DNA from: Kribbella sandramycini
GTDB lineage: Bacteria; Actinomycetota; Actinomycetes; Propionibacteriales; Kribbellaceae
Direction: 5' to 3'
Assembly: GCF_013131805.1 (NCBI RefSeq)
Contig: NZ_JABJRC010000002.1
Location: forward strand, 1,116,001-1,180,000
DNA length: 64,000 nt
Shown here in pieces: positions 9,605 to 18,428 of the stretch (position 1 is its first letter; each line of letters begins with the position of its first letter). A model generated the notes under the pieces. That model made no database searches, had not been told where the DNA came from, and worked only from the letters and a program-made list of their open reading frames with translations. The translations under genes were made by a program, and so were the position numbers.

Positions 9605-9943
9605 TTACAGGGACTGCTGGTTCAGGGGGTTCTTGACGTCGACCAGGAGGTCGGTGCCCTCGACGCGGACCGGATAGACCGGGACCGGGTCGTAGGCGGG
9701 CAGGCTGAGCGGCTCGCCGGTGCGCAGGTCGAACCGCGATCCGTGCAGCCAGCACTCGATCTCGCAGTTGCCGACATCGCCCTCGGACAGCTGGATCTGC
9801 GCATGTGAGCACTCGTCGCGGACGGCGAAGTACTGGCCCTCGCTCTTCACGACCGCCACCTCGACGCCGCCGATCTCCACCGAGACGACTCCCTCGTCCG
9901 GTACGTCGGCGGCGGCGCAGGCGCGCTCGAAGCTGTCGCTCAC
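9605..9943 (-). CDS. Rieske-type [2Fe-2S] ferredoxin in suf operon
   Basis: The 112-residue protein is a minimal Rieske domain. The cluster ligands are visible as Cys45-Ser-His47 and Cys64-Trp-Leu-His67. It resembles the small ferredoxin subunits of non-heme oxygenases, but no oxygenase lies nearby. It sits between sufD and sufC and its GTG overlaps the sufD stop as GTGA. Similar genes occur in actinobacterial suf operons; a role as electron donor or as cluster client/sensor in Fe-S assembly is inferred. Confidence 0.93.
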   Translation of the reverse strand: MSDSFERACAAADVPDEGVVSVEIGGVEVAVVKSEGQYFAVRDECSHAQIQLSEGDVGNCEIECWLHGSRFDLRTGEPLSLPAYDPVPVYPVRVEGTDLLVDVKNPLNQQSL

Positions 9944-11139
9944 TGGCCGAGCGCCGCCTTGGCGGACTCGCTCAGCTGCGCCGTACGGGCGAGCTTCGCC
10001 TCGATCACCTCGTGCAGGTGGTCGACGACCTCGGGGACGCCGATCTTGCCGATGATGTCGTTGAAGAAGCCGGCCACCACCAGGCGGCGGGCGGCGTCCT
10101 CGGGGATACCGCGGGCCTGCAGGTAGAACAGCTGCTCGTCGTCGAAGCGTCCGGTCGCCGACGCGTGCCCGGCGCCCTCGATCTCGCCGGTCTCGATCTC
10201 CAGGTTCGGCACCGAGTCGGCGCGGGCGCCCTCGGTCAGGACCAGGTTGCGGTTCAGCTCGAAGGTGTCGGTGCCCTCGGCCGCGGCGCGGATCAGCACG
10301 TCGCCGATCCAGACCGAGCGCGCGTCGTCACCGGCCAGGGCGCCCTTGTAGAGCACGTTGCTCTTGCAGTTCGTGGCCTCGTGGTCGACGAACAGCCGGT
10401 GCTCGTGGTGCTGACCGGACTCGGCGAAGTAGACGCCGAGGAACTCGGCGTCGCCGCCCGGGCCGGCGTACCGGACGTTGGCGTTGATCCGGACGACCTT
10501 GCCGCCCAGCGTCACGACGACGTGCTTCAGCTTGGCGTCCCGGCCGACGACCGAGTCGTGCTGGGCGAGGTGGATCGACTCGTGGTCACCCTGCTGGATG
10601 CTCACGACCCGCAGCTCCGCGCCGTCGCCGACCTTGATCTCGACGTTACCGCTCAGCTCACCCGCGCCGGTGTGGTCGATGATGACCAGGCCGCGGCTGT
10701 GCCGGCCGGCCTCGACGATCAGGTGCGTGAAACCGCGGCCGCCGAGGCTGGCGACGTTCACGTGCACCGGCTCGGTCAGCTCGGCCTCGTTCGGGATCCG
10801 CACCGCCAGCGCCGACGCCGACCGCTTCCACGCGATCGCGGACGGGCGGTCCTGCGGGGTGAGCACCTTGAGCGCGTCGGCGACGACGGTCTCGATCTCG
10901 ACCCGCTCGGGGCCGGTCGCGTCGATCTTCGGCGTCTCGGTGCCCTCGGCGTCCTCGAACAGCGCCTTCAGCGCCTTCACCGGGGTGAAACGCCACTCTT
11001 CTTCGCGTCCGTTCGGCACCGGGAAGACGTCGACGTCGTACGACGTCGGCCGCTCACTACGCGCCTGCAGCGGGACCGGCGAGCCCGGCCCGTGCGAATG
11101 CGCCTTGTTTCCAGTAGCGACCAGTGTCTCGGTCGACAT
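9940..11139 (-). CDS. sufD: SufD Fe-S assembly protein
   Basis: This 399-residue SufB/SufD family beta-helix protein shows the C-terminal family motif HASATGRFDDEQLFYLQARG followed by a helical end. SufD pairs with SufB and binds SufC in the Fe-S scaffold complex. Its ATG overlaps the sufB stop by one base (TGATG) and its stop overlaps the Rieske gene, so it is translationally coupled on both sides. Confidence 0.96.
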   Translation of the reverse strand: MSTETLVATGNKAHSHGPGSPVPLQARSERPTSYDVDVFPVPNGREEEWRFTPVKALKALFEDAEGTETPKIDATGPERVEIETVVADALKVLTPQDRPSAIAWKRSASALAVRIPNEAELTEPVHVNVASLGGRGFTHLIVEAGRHSRGLVIIDHTGAGELSGNVEIKVGDGAELRVVSIQQGDHESIHLAQHDSVVGRDAKLKHVVVTLGGKVVRINANVRYAGPGGDAEFLGVYFAESGQHHEHRLFVDHEATNCKSNVLYKGALAGDDARSVWIGDVLIRAAAEGTDTFELNRNLVLTEGARADSVPNLEIETGEIEGAGHASATGRFDDEQLFYLQARGIPEDAARRLVVAGFFNDIIGKIGVPEVVDHLHEVIEAKLARTAQLSESAKAALGQ

Positions 11140-12551
11140 CAGCCGACGGCCCCTTCCATCTGCAGCTCGATGAGCCGGTTGAGTTCCAGCGCGTACTCCA
11201 TCGGGAGCTCGCGGGCGATCGGCTCGATGAAGCCGCGGACGATCATCGCCATCGCCTCGTCCTCGGCCATCCCCCGGCTCATCAGGTAGAAGAGCTGGTC
11301 GTCGGAGACCTTGGAGACGGTCGCCTCGTGCCCCATCGCGACATCGTCCTCGCGGACGTCGACGTACGGGTAGGTGTCGGAGCGGCTGATCGTGTCGACC
11401 AGCAGCGCGTCACAGCGCACCGTGGACTTGCTGTGGTGCGAGCCCGGCGCGACCTCGACCAGACCGCGGTACGACGTCCGGCCGCCGCCGCGGGCCACGG
11501 ACTTCGAGACGATCGAGCTGGAGGTGTACGGCGCGTTGTGCACCATCTTGGAACCGGCGTCCTGGTGCTGGCCCTCGCCCGCGAACGCGACCGACAGGGT
11601 CTCGCCCTTGGCGTGCTCGCCCATCAGGTAGACGGCCGGGTACTTCATCGTCACCTTGGAGCCGATGTTGCCGTCGATCCACTCCATGGTCGCGCCCTCT
11701 TCGCAGGTGGCGCGCTTGGTGACCAGGTTGTAGACGTTGTTCGACCAGTTCTGGATCGTCGTGTAGCGGCAGCGGGCGCCCTTCTTCACGATGATCTCGA
11801 CGACCGCGGAGTGCAGCGAGTCCGACTTGTAGATCGGCGCCGTGCAGCCCTCGACGTAGTGGACGTAGGCGTCCTCGTCGACGATGATCAGCGTCCGCTC
11901 GAACTGGCCCATGTTCTCGGTGTTGATCCGGAAGTAGGCCTGCAGCGGGATGTCCACCTTGACGCCCTTGGGCACGTAGATGAACGAGCCGCCGGACCAG
12001 ACCGCCGTGTTCAGCGCGGCGAACTTGTTGTCGCCGACCGGGATGACGGAGCCGAAGTACTCCTGGAAGAGCTCCGGGTGCTCCTTCAGGCCGGTGTCGG
12101 TGTCGAGGAAGATGACGCCCTGCTCCTCCAGGTCCTCGCGGATCTGGTGGTAGACGACCTCGGACTCGTACTGCGCGGCGACGCCGGCGACCAGGCGCTG
12201 CTTCTCCGCCTCCGGGATGCCGAGCTTGTCGTAGGTGTTCTTGATGTCCTCGGGCAGGTCCTCCCAGCTGGAGGCCTGCTTCTCGGTCGACCGGACGAAG
12301 TACTTGATGTTGTCGAAGTCGATCCCGGACAGATCGGCGCCCCAGGAAGGCATCGGCTTGCGGTCGAAGAGCTTCAGGCCCTTCATCCGCAGGTCGAGCA
12401 TCCACTCGGGTTCGCTCTTCAGCGACGAGATCCCGCGGACCACGTCCGCACTCAGGCCGCGCTGCGCGACCGCGCCGGCAGCGTCCGAGTCGGCCCAGCC
12501 GTACTGGTAGTTGCCGAGGCCTTCCAGTTCGGGGTGAGCGGTTTGCGTCAT
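11139..12551 (-). CDS. sufB: SufB Fe-S scaffold protein
   Basis: This 470-residue core scaffold of the SUF machine has the characteristic [16 protein letters not shown]-like region near residues 140-160 and the C-terminal [18 protein letters not shown] stretch with its conserved Cys, then [17 protein letters not shown]. Unlike the mycobacterial homologue it carries no intein. ATG at 12551 overlaps the sufR stop as ATGA and has GAGGA seven bases upstream. It is the first structural gene of the operon. Confidence 0.97.
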   Translation of the reverse strand: MTQTAHPELEGLGNYQYGWADSDAAGAVAQRGLSADVVRGISSLKSEPEWMLDLRMKGLKLFDRKPMPSWGADLSGIDFDNIKYFVRSTEKQASSWEDLPEDIKNTYDKLGIPEAEKQRLVAGVAAQYESEVVYHQIREDLEEQGVIFLDTDTGLKEHPELFQEYFGSVIPVGDNKFAALNTAVWSGGSFIYVPKGVKVDIPLQAYFRINTENMGQFERTLIIVDEDAYVHYVEGCTAPIYKSDSLHSAVVEIIVKKGARCRYTTIQNWSNNVYNLVTKRATCEEGATMEWIDGNIGSKVTMKYPAVYLMGEHAKGETLSVAFAGEGQHQDAGSKMVHNAPYTSSSIVSKSVARGGGRTSYRGLVEVAPGSHHSKSTVRCDALLVDTISRSDTYPYVDVREDDVAMGHEATVSKVSDDQLFYLMSRGMAEDEAMAMIVRGFIEPIARELPMEYALELNRLIELQMEGAVG

Positions 12552-13273
12552 CGTGCAGTCCTCGCAGATTCGCCGTCGGATACAGGAGAAACCGGGGCGG
12601 GCCCCGGGATGTGCGTCGTACAGACACCGTCGCCGTGAGCGATGGTGGCCAGCCGCTGGACGTGGCGGCCGAGCAAGGTGGCGAACACCTCGGTCTCGGC
12701 CTCACACAGCTGGGGGAACTGCTCGGCCACATGGGCGACCGGGCAGTGGTGCTGACAGAGCTGGGTGCCCTGGCCCTTGACCGCGGTGGAGGCGGCATAG
12801 CCGTCGCCGGTGAGCGCCTGGGCCAGCGCCTCCGCCTTGTCGGTTTCCGGAGCCGCGTCGATCAGCTCCTGGTACCGCTGCCCCACCTCGACGGCGCGGC
12901 GGCGCGCGAACTCCGCGACCGCCTCGTCCCCGCCGGCCTCCGCGATGAACTGCAGCGCGGTGGCGGCCAGGTCGTCGTACGCCTGGTGGAACGCGTGCCG
13001 GCCGGAGTCGGTCAGCACGAAGACCTTCGCGGGGCGGCCGCGGCCGCGCGGGCCGTAGACGCGCTCCTCGCGGGCCTCGACCAGCCCCTCCTCGAGCAGG
13101 TGATCGAGGTGCCGCCGGACGGCGGCCGGGGTCAGCTCGAGGCGCTCGGCGAGCACCGCGGCGCTGGACGGGCCGTTGGTGAGAATCGAGCGGGCGACCC
13201 GGTCCCGGGTCGACTCGTCCCGCGCGCTGCCGGTGCCGGCAGGCGCCGCTCCGGAGCTTGCGGACGTTTTCAC
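12548..13273 (-). CDS. sufR: SufR, Fe-S sensing repressor of the suf operon
   Basis: The 241-residue regulator has an N-terminal winged helix-turn-helix ([20 protein letters not shown] through [14 protein letters not shown]). Its C-terminal half contains [19 protein letters not shown], a cysteine cluster suited to a [4Fe-4S] site, plus a further Cys near the end (DGVCTTH). This matches SufR, which represses suf genes when clusters are plentiful. The GTG start lies inside a perfect ACACT-N5-TGTGA inverted repeat. It heads the operon and overlaps sufB by 4 bp. Confidence 0.93.
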   Translation of the reverse strand: MKTSASSGAAPAGTGSARDESTRDRVARSILTNGPSSAAVLAERLELTPAAVRRHLDHLLEEGLVEAREERVYGPRGRGRPAKVFVLTDSGRHAFHQAYDDLAATALQFIAEAGGDEAVAEFARRRAVEVGQRYQELIDAAPETDKAEALAQALTGDGYAASTAVKGQGTQLCQHHCPVAHVAEQFPQLCEAETEVFATLLGRHVQRLATIAHGDGVCTTHIPGPAPVSPVSDGESARTAR

Positions 13274-13284
13274 AACATCAGTGT
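13270..13284 (-). promoter_or_regulatory. Candidate SufR operator overlapping the sufR start codon
   Basis: On the minus strand this reads ACACT-GATGT-TGTGA, a perfect 5-bp inverted repeat with 5-bp spacer. From memory the same ACACT-N5-TGTGA pattern has been reported for M. tuberculosis SufR. The GTG start of sufR is inside the right half, so a bound repressor would also block initiation on a short or absent leader. Confidence 0.75.
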
Positions 13285-13388
13285 CGCGTAATTCGGCGGG
13301 CCCTTCAAATAAGGCTCCCCTAACCGGTTCACGGGCTTCCGCTGCGGAAAAGGGGTGGGCGTGAGCGAGGTCACGTTCACCTGTTCTC

Positions 13389-13394
13389 TATGCT
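13389..13394 (+). promoter_or_regulatory. Candidate -10 box (TATGCT) for leaderless exporter operon
   Basis: TATGCT ends six bases before the GTG start at 13401, as expected for a leaderless transcript. There is no Shine-Dalgarno and no clear -35 box. Confidence 0.5.
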
Positions 13395-13400
13395 GCGGTT

Positions 13401-14120
13401 GTGCCAGTCGCGGTGGAGATCGACAACCTCGTCGTGCGGTACGGCGAGAAGGCCGCGGTCGACGGTCTCAGTCTCACCGTAACCGGCGGCTCCGTGACGT
13501 CCGTGCTCGGCCCCAACGGCGCCGGCAAGACGACGACCGTGGAGAGTTGCGAGGGCTTCCGCCGGCCGGACTCGGGCGCCGTCCGGGTCCTCGGGCTGGA
13601 CCCGATCGCCGACCACGACGAATTGATGCCGCGAATCGGCGTGATGCTCCAGGAGGGCGGCGCGTGGTCCGGCGTCCGCGCGCTGGAGATGCTCCGGTAC
13701 GTCGCCGGCCTGCACTCGCATCCGCTCGACATCGCGACGCTGGTCGACCGACTCGACCTCGGGACCTGCGGGAAAACGCCGTACCGGCGGTTGTCCGGCG
13801 GGCAGAAGCAGCGGCTCTCACTCGCGCTGGCGATCGTCGGGCGGCCGGAGATCGCCTTCCTGGACGAGCCGACCACGGGCCTCGATCCGCACGGCCGCCG
13901 GGAGATCTGGCAGCTGATCCGCGACCTGCGCGACGACGGCGTCACCGTCGTCCTCACCACGCACGCGATGGACGAGGCCGAGCAACTCTCCGACCACGTT
14001 CACGTCCTCGCGGCCGGCAAGCTGATCGCCTCCGGCACGCCGGACTCGCTCACCGAGCACGGCACCAAGTCACTGGAAGACGTCTACCTGGCGCTCACCG
14101 CGCCCAAGCGAGAGAACTGA
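13401..14120 (+). CDS. ABC transporter ATP-binding protein (ABC-2 exporter type)
   Basis: This 239-residue ATPase has Walker A GPNGAGKTT, signature LSGGQKQR, Walker B IAFLDEPTTGLD and a following VVLTTHAMDEAE H-loop, the CcmA/daunorubicin-resistance type. It pairs with the next gene, a membrane permease whose ATG overlaps its stop by one base. The pair sits directly upstream of heme A synthase, an arrangement also known in mycobacteria, so a role linked to heme or cytochrome oxidase biogenesis is possible, as is drug export. The substrate cannot be read from sequence. Confidence 0.92.
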   Translation: MPVAVEIDNLVVRYGEKAAVDGLSLTVTGGSVTSVLGPNGAGKTTTVESCEGFRRPDSGAVRVLGLDPIADHDELMPRIGVMLQEGGAWSGVRALEMLRYVAGLHSHPLDIATLVDRLDLGTCGKTPYRRLSGGQKQRLSLALAIVGRPEIAFLDEPTTGLDPHGRREIWQLIRDLRDDGVTVVLTTHAMDEAEQLSDHVHVLAAGKLIASGTPDSLTEHGTKSLEDVYLALTAPKREN

Positions 14121-14896
14121 TGACGACATATGCGCCGCAGCCGGGGAGCGCGCCTTGGTCCCGGAAGGTGCTGGCGCACACGCGGATGGAGTTCAAGCTG
14201 CTCGCGCGCAACGGCGAGCAACTGCTGCTGGCACTGGTGATCCCCGTCGGCCTGCTGCTGCTGCTCGGCGGAACGGGTCTTGGCCACCGGTTGCCGCTCG
14301 GCGACGGCCGCCCGGTCGACGAGGCCGTGCCGCGGGTGCTCGCGCTGGCCGTGCTGTCCTCGTCGTTCACCTCACTGGCGATCGCCACCGGATTCGAGCG
14401 CCGCTACGGCGTCATCAAGCGGCTCGGCGCATCTCCCCTGTCCCGGACCGGCCTACTGGCCGGGAAGATCGGCGCGGTGCTGGCCGTCCAGGTCATCCAG
14501 CTCGCGGTCCTGATCGGCACCGGCTTCGCGCTCGGCTGGCAGCCGGCCGGCGGCCCCGCGGCCGTGTTCGGCGTCCTGCTGATGATTTTCTGCGGGACGG
14601 CGGCGTTCGCGTCGCTCGGCCTCCTGATGGCCGGCGTCCTGCGCGCCGAGGCCACACTGGCCGCTGCCAATCTGATCTACCTCCTCCTACTCGTCGGTGG
14701 CGCCGTGATGACCCCGGTCGACGAGTACCCGGCCGGCATGCAGTCCGTCGTCCGCCTGCTGCCGAGCGCCGCGCTGGCCAACGGCCTGTCGAACTCGACC
14801 GTCGACGGCATCGTCCCCTGGGCAGCCGCGTTGTCGCTGGCCTTGTGGGCCGGAGTCCTCGGTTACCTGGTCTCCCGAACCTTCCGATGGGACTGA
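14120..14896 (+). CDS. ABC-2 type transporter permease
   Basis: The 258-residue membrane protein has about six hydrophobic segments (for example LLALVIPVGLLLLLGG, AVLAVQVIQLAVLIGTGFAL and LIYLLLLVGGAVM) in the ABC-2 permease layout, with the GFERRYGVIKRLGASPLSR cytoplasmic loop typical of these exporters. It is translationally coupled to the ATPase (TGATG) and precedes ctaA by 16 bp. Together they form a homodimeric-type exporter. Confidence 0.92.
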   Translation: MTTYAPQPGSAPWSRKVLAHTRMEFKLLARNGEQLLLALVIPVGLLLLLGGTGLGHRLPLGDGRPVDEAVPRVLALAVLSSSFTSLAIATGFERRYGVIKRLGASPLSRTGLLAGKIGAVLAVQVIQLAVLIGTGFALGWQPAGGPAAVFGVLLMIFCGTAAFASLGLLMAGVLRAEATLAAANLIYLLLLVGGAVMTPVDEYPAGMQSVVRLLPSAALANGLSNSTVDGIVPWAAALSLALWAGVLGYLVSRTFRWD

Positions 14897-14900
14897 GCTT

Positions 14901-14906
14901 TAGAGT
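14901..14906 (+). promoter_or_regulatory. Candidate -10 box (TAGAGT) for ctaA
   Basis: TAGAGT lies six bases upstream of the GTG at 14913, fitting a leaderless internal promoter for heme A synthase. It is also only five bases after the permease stop. Confidence 0.4.
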
Positions 14907-14912
14907 GTGCCG

Positions 14913-15842
14913 GTGATGACCGTGGAGACCCCGCCTCAAGAGACTGAACCCGTCGGCCGGTTCTGGCGTCTGGTGCCTGAGCCGAGCCTGGATGCGGTGC
15001 GGCGCTGGGGGTGGGCCTCGGTGATCGTCAACATCGGGATCGTGGTGACCGGTGGGCTGGTTCGGCTGACCGGGTCGGGGCTGGGATGCCCGACGTGGCC
15101 TTCCTGTACGGACGAGTCGTACGTGCCACACCCGGAGCTCGGGATGCACGGGGCGATCGAGTTCGGGAACCGGATGCTCGGGTTCGTGGTCGCGATCGTT
15201 GCGATCGGCACCTGGCTGGCCGTGATGCGGTACCGGCCGATCCGGCGGGATCTGCGCCGGCTGGCGACCGCGGCGGCGCTCGGCGTCCCGCTGCAGGCCG
15301 TCATCGGCGGTGTGAGTGTTCTCACCGGGCTGAACCCGTGGATCGTCTCGGCGCACTTCCTGGTCTCGCCGATCATCATCACGCTGACGGTGTCGATGAT
15401 GCGGCGGTCGCGGACCAGCCCGTATCCGCACACTCCCCCGGTGGTTCGGGCGCTGGCGACGGCGTCCGTGGTAGCGGTCTGGCTGGCTGTTGCCGTGGGT
15501 ACCCTCGTGACCGGCGCCGGGCCGCACTCGGGCGACCCGGACACCGGCCGGAACGGTTTCGACGAGGAGCTGATCAGCCAGTTGCACGCCGACGTCGTGT
15601 TCGGCCTGCTCGGCATCACGATCGCGCTCGTGATCGCGACCCGGGTAACCGCGACCTCGCGCACGCTGCGCAAACTCGCGGCCTGGCTGCTGGCCGCCGA
15701 GCTACTCCAGGGCGTGGTCGGTTTCACGCAGTACTTCACCAACCTGCCCTGGGTGCTCGTGCTGATTCACATGTTCTTCGCCGCCTTGCTGATCGCGCTC
15801 GTCACCGCCGTTTACGGCGAACGCGGGACGCCGGCTACCTGA
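14913..15842 (+). CDS. ctaA: Heme A synthase (COX15/CtaA)
   Basis: This roughly 309-residue, eight-helix membrane protein oxidises the heme O methyl group to make heme A for aa3 cytochrome oxidase. Family features include GGLVRLTGSGLGCPTWPSC with its loop cysteines, the heme-ligand histidine in the first helix region (HGAIEFGNRMLGF), HFLVSP, QLHADVVFGLLG and LIHMFFAALL. GTG at 14907, GTG at 14913 and ATG at 14916 are all possible; 14913 best fits the TAGAGT box. The 3' end overlaps the convergent secreted protein by 8 bp. ctaB, the preceding pathway step, lies nearby on the other strand. Confidence 0.94.
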   Translation: MMTVETPPQETEPVGRFWRLVPEPSLDAVRRWGWASVIVNIGIVVTGGLVRLTGSGLGCPTWPSCTDESYVPHPELGMHGAIEFGNRMLGFVVAIVAIGTWLAVMRYRPIRRDLRRLATAAALGVPLQAVIGGVSVLTGLNPWIVSAHFLVSPIIITLTVSMMRRSRTSPYPHTPPVVRALATASVVAVWLAVAVGTLVTGAGPHSGDPDTGRNGFDEELISQLHADVVFGLLGITIALVIATRVTATSRTLRKLAAWLLAAELLQGVVGFTQYFTNLPWVLVLIHMFFAALLIALVTAVYGERGTPAT

Positions 15843-16896
15843 CCCGGTAGACGGCCCCAGGGCCGAACATCGGGCTGGAGACGAACAGGTCGCCCCAGCG
15901 GTTGTAGGCGACGCCGCCGGGCAGGTTGAGCTTGCCGCGGGCAAGTTCCCGGCGATGCCCGTGCCGGTCCTGCACGATCAGTGAGCCGATCGGCGATCCA
16001 CCGAGTTCGAACTTCAGCCAGCTGTCCCGGGCAAGCTGGGCGACGGCGAGCTTGCCGTGTGGGCCCGCTGCCAGGTCGACGATGCTGGTGTAGCCGTCGG
16101 CGTACCGTTTGCAGTTGCCCTTGTGGGGTTCGGCCGGGTCGCAGACGGCGTTGATCGAGCCGGGTTTGATCCGCCAGATCTGCGAGGTGCCCTTGGTGGC
16201 TGGGAAGCCGCGCAGCTCGCCGACGTACCAGTAGCCGTCGGAGCCCACGGTCACCGATGTCGCGACCGCTTCGCTGGGGATCGGCGTACCGGCCGGCGGT
16301 GCGCCGGCGCCAAGGCCGGCGGGGACCTTCACGACCCGCGGTTTCAGCCTGGCGACCGTTCTGATCTTGCCGTTGGGCCAGACCCGCAGGAGGTCGTTGC
16401 CGGCCGCATCGGCCACCAGGACCGTGCCGTCCTTGAGCGCGGCGACGCCGTACGGGTTGGATTCGGTCGGCGGGTCGCCGAGGTTGTACGGGTCCGGGTC
16501 TTTCGCTTGGTACTTGGCGATGTTCGCTACCGCGAGGGGTGTCTTGCCCGGGCGCAGTTTGAACAGGGTCGCGCCGCCTGGCGGGATCGGTTGCCCCGGC
16601 TCACCTCCGGCTCCCGTCAGGGCGTACGTCGTCCCCCACACGTTCGTGTCCACGGCCGGTGGGAAACCGCCTGGCACCTGACCCAGCTTCCACTTCTTCC
16701 GGCCGTCAGTAGCCCACACCGACCCGTCCGTGACGCCGTAGATCACCTTGTGCCCATACGTCGCCACACCCCGTGGACCGTCCAGCCCCGTCGCCACCGG
16801 CCGCAAACCCCCACCAGCTGCCGCCGGCCCCGCCACCAGCAAACTCCCCGCCAACCCCACCACGCCAACCAATGCCGTACATCTTCGCGCGCCCAC
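15835..16896 (-). CDS. Secreted ScyD/ScyE-family beta-propeller protein
   Basis: The 353-residue protein starts with GTG after AGGGGG and has a signal peptide (ALVGVVGLAGSLLVAGPAAAG). The mature part shows NHL/SGL-type propeller blades, e.g. LDGPRGVATYGHKVIYGVTDG, YGVAALKDGTVLVADAAGND, ISSVDLAAGPHGKLAVAQLA-like and LPGGVAYNRWGDLFVSS. It belongs to the ScyD/ScyE family, named from scytonemin clusters but widespread with unknown function in actinobacteria. No partner gene is evident. Confidence 0.85.
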   Translation of the reverse strand: MGARRCTALVGVVGLAGSLLVAGPAAAGGGLRPVATGLDGPRGVATYGHKVIYGVTDGSVWATDGRKKWKLGQVPGGFPPAVDTNVWGTTYALTGAGGEPGQPIPPGGATLFKLRPGKTPLAVANIAKYQAKDPDPYNLGDPPTESNPYGVAALKDGTVLVADAAGNDLLRVWPNGKIRTVARLKPRVVKVPAGLGAGAPPAGTPIPSEAVATSVTVGSDGYWYVGELRGFPATKGTSQIWRIKPGSINAVCDPAEPHKGNCKRYADGYTSIVDLAAGPHGKLAVAQLARDSWLKFELGGSPIGSLIVQDRHGHRRELARGKLNLPGGVAYNRWGDLFVSSPMFGPGAVYRVR

Positions 16897-17235
16897 GCCG
16901 AACCCCCTGATCTGTGTCTCCCCAGACGCGGAGCCCCTCCACAGACCCCAACATCACAACCCCACCCCGCAACCAGATCAAGACCTCAACCCCCACAACC
17001 GTCCGCACCCACCCGCACACCAGTCGCACACAACTGGCCACCGCCTGGAGCCGGGCAGCCAGCGCGGGTTGAGTGTGGCTCGGCCTCAGCCCAACGGGTG
17101 CTCCCGCTGGGCCCGCTTCCCTGGCGGGGTTTCGGGCCGACCGGCCCGAGCGAGCGAAAAGTCCGCGCATGCGCCGGAGGCGCCGAGCGGGCTGTCGCTG
17201 CCGGAGGCGGTGTCCTTTTCGCGCCGGAGGGGTGG
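16897..17235. other. Intergenic stretch between two minus-strand genes, no gene seen
   Basis: This 339-bp region carries the upstream region of the propeller gene and the downstream region of ctaB. It is C-rich on the left and contains a repeated GCCGGAGGCG motif near 17171 and 17199. I see no convincing ORF, RNA gene or T-tailed terminator. Confidence 0.5.
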
Positions 17236-18198
17236 TTAGCGGAGGAGGGGGTCTATGGCTGCGGCGATGAAGAGGAGGGCGAGGTAGATGTTGGAGAAGT
17301 GGAAGAGGCGCATGGGGCGGAGGGCGGCGCCTTCGGCGCCGGTGTGGGCACGGAGGAGGAGGTTGCGGGACTCACGGAGGAAGACGACGCCGAGGACAGC
17401 GGCTGCGAGGGGGTAGACGTAGCCGGTGCCGGCGATGGGCCACAGCGCCAGCGAGGTGGCGACCATGATGATCGAGTAGGCGAAGATCTGGCGGGCCGTC
17501 TGGACCGGGGTGGCGACGACCGGGAGCATCGGGACGTCGACCGAGGCGTAGTCCTCGCGGTAGCGCATGGCGAGGGCCCAGGTGTGCGGCGGGGTCCAGA
17601 AGAAGACGACGGCGAACAGGACGAACGGGGTCCAGGCGAGCTCGTTGGTGACGGCCGTCCAGCCGATCAGGGTCGGGAAGCAGCCGGCGATCCCGCCCCA
17701 GACGATGTTCTGCACGGTCCGGCGCTTCAGGACCATGGTGTAGCCGAAGACGTAGAACAGGTTCGCGGCGAGCGCGAGGCCCGAGGACAGCCAGTTCACG
17801 AACAGGCCGAGCTCGATCGTGGCCAGGACGCCGAGCACGACGCCGAAGATCGTCGCCGAGCGCGGGCTGACCGCGTGCCGCGGGAGCGGGCGGCGGCGGG
17901 TCCGGCGCATCTGCTCGTCGATGTCGCGGTCCAGCACGCAGTTGATCGTGTTGGCGCTGCCCGACGCGAGGATGCCGCCGATCAGCGTGGCGGCGACGAC
18001 GCCCAGCCCGGGGACGCCCCCGGCGGCCAGGAACATCACCGGCACGGTGGTGATCAGCAGCAGCTCGATGATGCGCGGCTTGGTCAGCCCGACGTACGCC
18101 TTCACGACGTCGCGCACGGACACCACAGCAGGGGCGTCGGGCTGCGGCGCCGGGTACGACGTCATCGCTGGACGCGGGTCGACGGCCGTCACGAACAC
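17236..18198 (-). CDS. ctaB: Heme O synthase (protoheme IX farnesyltransferase)
   Basis: This UbiA-family integral membrane prenyltransferase of up to 320 residues has about nine helices. It adds farnesyl to protoheme to make heme O, the substrate of CtaA. The first prenyl-diphosphate motif is visible as [20 protein letters not shown] and the second region as [16 protein letters not shown]. The GTG at 18198 or the in-frame ATG at 18165 could be used; neither has a good ribosome site. It diverges from tkt. Confidence 0.94.
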   Translation of the reverse strand: MFVTAVDPRPAMTSYPAPQPDAPAVVSVRDVVKAYVGLTKPRIIELLLITTVPVMFLAAGGVPGLGVVAATLIGGILASGSANTINCVLDRDIDEQMRRTRRRPLPRHAVSPRSATIFGVVLGVLATIELGLFVNWLSSGLALAANLFYVFGYTMVLKRRTVQNIVWGGIAGCFPTLIGWTAVTNELAWTPFVLFAVVFFWTPPHTWALAMRYREDYASVDVPMLPVVATPVQTARQIFAYSIIMVATSLALWPIAGTGYVYPLAAAVLGVVFLRESRNLLLRAHTGAEGAALRPMRLFHFSNIYLALLFIAAAIDPLLR

Positions 18199-18246
18199 CT
18201 CGAACTCGATGGGGTTGACGCCGGGTACCGGCGCTGACGGTTCGAC

Positions 18247-18252
18247 AGTCTA
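18247..18252 (-). promoter_or_regulatory. Candidate -10 box (TAGACT) for ctaB
   Basis: On the minus strand TAGACT lies about 50 bp upstream of the ctaB GTG, giving a short leader. A matching -35 box is not clear. Confidence 0.35.
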
Positions 18253-18428
18253 CGACGCCCCGTAGGAGGCGCCGACCACCCCCCTGGTCAATGTCACCGC
18301 GAGCCCGGGAACAACGACGTACATGTCCGGGTTGCTGATCTGTGAGACGCCTGAAACGTGCCGGCGAGTAGGCTCCTGACCGAGAACCAGCACGTGGTTT
18401 GACAGCCATCGAGAGGAGCGCCGCCGGC

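Noticed and set aside
11139-12551. Intein in SufB, as in mycobacteria
   Set aside because: Length 470 and continuous SufB motifs leave no room for one.
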